NCBI RefSeq assembly: GCF_001484605.1
Contig: NZ_CP013747.1
Location: 1,178,001-1,242,000 of the forward strand
Length of the DNA stretch: 64,000 nucleotides
Direction: 5' to 3'
Source of the DNA: Pseudarthrobacter sulfonivorans
GTDB taxonomy: Bacteria > Actinomycetota > Actinomycetes > Actinomycetales > Micrococcaceae
Of the stretch, positions 62,628 through 64,000 are shown piece by piece; positions within the stretch are counted from its first letter, which is position 1, and every line of letters starts with the position of its first letter. The position numbers and the translations under genes are program-made. The notes under the pieces were generated by a model. The model saw only the letters and a program-made list of their open reading frames with translations. It was not told where the DNA came from and did no database searches.

Positions 62628-62747
62628 GCCCATCATCCTGGGGCGGGCGAACGGCTGCTCGACGGCGTCGCGAACCTTCGGCTCAAGCCGACTGAAGTGA
62701 GCGGCACCGCCCTCGTCACCCACGTGCGCTACCCCGTGGTCCACTAA
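62628..62747 (+). pseudogene. Copy of the 3' end of the dihydrofolate-reductase-family gene
   Basis: GCCCATCATCCTGGGG to the stop codon TAA repeats 60378-60498 at roughly 85-90 % identity by eye, with one base missing near 62644. The encoded end GERLLDGVANLRLKPTEVSG and VTHVRYPVVH corresponds to GERLLDGVANLTLEPTEVSG and VTHVRYRVIH. The homology continues into the next ~10 bases (ACGGGCTGA). Confidence 0.88.
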
Positions 62748-62783
62748 ACGGGCTGAGTGAGTAGGAACCGGCTCAGTACACAA

Positions 62784-62812
62784 TTGCGTGAATACATCCT
62801 TGGATGTACTTT
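62784..62812 (+). promoter_or_regulatory. Promoter with ArsR-type operator
   Basis: TTGCGT (62784-62789), 17 bp, TACTTT (62807-62812), then ATG at 62819, seven bases after the -10, suggests a leaderless transcript. TACATCC-TT-GGATGTA (62793-62808), a perfect 7-bp inverted repeat, lies across the spacer and is the likely metal-responsive operator. Confidence 0.75.
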
Positions 62813-62818
62813 ATTCGT

Positions 62819-63145
62819 ATGGAAACGCTCGCTCATGCACCGGTACTGGCACGGTTCGGTTACGCAGTCTCGGACCCAACGCGGGCCCGGATTCTGCTGG
62901 CCCTTGCGGACGCGCCGGCCTACCCGTCCGATCTTGCCGACACTTTGGAAGTTTCGCGGCAGAGCATGTCCAACCACCTGACGTGCCTGCGCGGCTGCGG
63001 CCTGGTGGTCGCTGTTCCTGACGGGCGGCGAAGCCGGTACGAGCTGGCGGATGCCCGGTTGGGCCACGCGGTCAGGGATCTGATCGGCGTGGTCCTCGCC
63101 GTGGATCCGGCCTGCTGCGCGCCGGACGGAACGTGCCTGGCATGA
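62819..63145 (+). CDS. ArsR/SmtB-family metal-sensing regulator
   Basis: ATG at 62819 gives 108 residues; an ATG at 62804 lies inside the operator and is less likely. The winged helix is FGYAVSDPTRARILLALADA to SRQSMSNHLTCLRGCGLV. Cys residues are in TCLRGCG and in the C-terminal DPACCAPDGTC, suggesting a metal site as in CmtR. It probably represses its own promoter and releases it on metal binding. The stop overlaps the start of the transporter gene (ATGA). Confidence 0.9.
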   Translation: METLAHAPVLARFGYAVSDPTRARILLALADAPAYPSDLADTLEVSRQSMSNHLTCLRGCGLVVAVPDGRRSRYELADARLGHAVRDLIGVVLAVDPACCAPDGTCLA

Positions 63146-63915
63146 CGGCGCTACTGGACCCGCTGGCGCCGGAGCGCCGTGCGGTCCTGACTCGGCGGAT
63201 CCGGCTGTTCGCCGCGGCGACGATCACGTACAACCTTATTGAAGCGGTCGTCGCTCTGTGGGCTGGCGGTATCGCGGACTCCTCGGCGTTGATCGGGTTC
63301 GGGCTGGATTCAGTCATCGAGGTGGCCTCCGCCCTGGCGCTGTCCTGGCAGTTCTCCGCCAAGGACCCGGAACGCCGGGAGCATCTGACCCTGCGGATCA
63401 TCGCGGTGTCCTTCTTCGCCCTCGCCGCGTTCGTCACCGTCGACGCCGTCCGGGCCCTCACGGGCGGCGGGGAAGCACAGCACTCAACGCCGGGGATCGT
63501 TATCGCTGCCCTGAGCCTGGCCATCATGCCCGTCTTGTCCTGGCTGCAGCGCCGCGCGGGGCGCGAGCTGGGCTCACGGACCGCGGTGGCCGACTCAAAG
63601 CAGACGCTTCTGTGTACGTATCTCTCAGCGGTCCTGCTGGTGGGGCTGGTCCTGAACAGCACTCTGGGCTGGTGGTGGGCCGACGCCGGGGCCGCACTGG
63701 TCATCGCCGCCATCGCCGTCCGGGAAGGCACCAATGCCTGGCGCGGAGACGTGTGTTGCGTGGTCAATCATGCCGGCCAGGGCGTAGCTGCGGAACCGCA
63801 AAGCGTCACCACCGCCGTCGACACGTGCTGCCCGGAATGTTCAAGTGAAACTGCCCGGCGCGAAGGCCCTCCACCAGCGGTCCCGCCCTTGCTGGAGGTG
63901 CGGGAGATCCCCTGA
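63142..63915 (+). CDS. Cation diffusion facilitator (CDF) metal-efflux transporter
   Basis: ATG at 63142 overlaps the ArsR stop; 257 residues. Six hydrophobic segments with the CDF pattern: ALIGFGLDSVIEVASALALS (Asp and Glu in the first metal site, about residues 45-64), then AVADSKQTLLCTYLSAVLLV. CDF transporters exchange divalent metal (Zn, Cd, Co) for protons. The C-terminal ~50 residues are short and Cys-rich (DTCCPECSS) instead of the full regulatory domain. Operon with the ArsR gene, so export is metal-induced. Confidence 0.88.
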   Translation: MTALLDPLAPERRAVLTRRIRLFAAATITYNLIEAVVALWAGGIADSSALIGFGLDSVIEVASALALSWQFSAKDPERREHLTLRIIAVSFFALAAFVTVDAVRALTGGGEAQHSTPGIVIAALSLAIMPVLSWLQRRAGRELGSRTAVADSKQTLLCTYLSAVLLVGLVLNSTLGWWWADAGAALVIAAIAVREGTNAWRGDVCCVVNHAGQGVAAEPQSVTTAVDTCCPECSSETARREGPPPAVPPLLEVREIP

Positions 63916-64000
63916 CTCTCCACAAGCCACGAGTATGCAGGAGTCACAGCGTGCGGGAACCTTTCGACTGTTGCAGTCGCATGAGTGCGGCAGCGGCTTC
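63916..64000. other. Window end
   Basis: No feature is seen; a short frame from ATG 63934 cannot be assessed because the window ends. Confidence 0.3.

Overview
The window is high-GC DNA with actinobacterial traits: AGGAGG-type ribosome sites, many GTG/TTG starts, at least two apparently leaderless ArsR-type genes and alanine-rich proteins. Gene content (LacI-ABC-GH13 alpha-glucoside operon, Ltp and DUF1524/Excalibur proteins, DUF6994 and DUF6308 proteins, leaderless ArsR-SRPBCC fusion) fits Arthrobacter/Pseudarthrobacter or another Micrococcaceae. This assignment is inference from gene style; there is no rRNA or marker gene here.

Left part (1-18 kb) is a defence island. On the minus strand a BREX operon runs HTH protein - brxA - brxB - brxC - pglX (pglX cut by the window edge; pglZ and brxL would lie outside). 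Upstream of it are a small C2HC protein and a PLD-nuclease/superfamily-2 helicase/DUF3427 protein. On the plus strand follow McrB (with an EVE-like module), McrC and a small third gene, then a GIY-YIG-like nuclease with a C-terminal helix-turn-helix. The McrBC cassette lies between two decayed copies of an amino-acid permease gene, the right one with a decayed nitrilase.

The middle (18-45 kb) mixes ordinary metabolism with inserted cargo. Metabolic genes: amino-acid permease, HisC-like aminotransferase and divergent Lrp/AsnC regulator; a ThDP enzyme; a ketopantoate-reductase-like gene; a diacylglycerol-kinase-type lipid kinase; and a LacI-regulated ABC importer with a GH13 glucosidase. Between them sit an NYN-domain/Fic divergent pair, a protein with four GSYVT repeats, a DUF6994 protein, a DUF4190/MmpS-like membrane protein, a pentapeptide-repeat membrane protein, a small PASTA-like lipoprotein and a tightly overlapped DUF6308/coiled-coil/membrane three-gene operon.

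The right part (43-64 kb) has two MFS transporters, an ArsR-SRPBCC fusion, a methyltransferase, a membrane serine hydrolase, a PH-SHOCT protein, a second PASTA-like lipoprotein, two membrane proteins that share an N-terminal module but carry different ends (Ltp repeats versus HNH nuclease plus Excalibur), a DUF2306 protein, a rifampicin-phosphotransferase-like enzyme, a dihydrofolate-reductase-family protein, a frameshifted AlbA_2/Schlafen-type regulator and an ArsR-CDF metal efflux pair.

The most striking large-scale pattern is that accessory cargo is repeatedly flanked by direct, diverged and usually truncated copies of a neighbouring housekeeping gene, most often its 3' end: the permease around McrBC, lrp around NYN/Fic, the ThDP enzyme (three copies of its 3' end), the lipid kinase around the pentapeptide gene, the dihydrofolate-reductase-family gene around the AlbA_2 gene, and a remote remnant of the GH13 3' region. 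This marks the window as a hotspot where foreign segments were captured repeatedly with help from homology.
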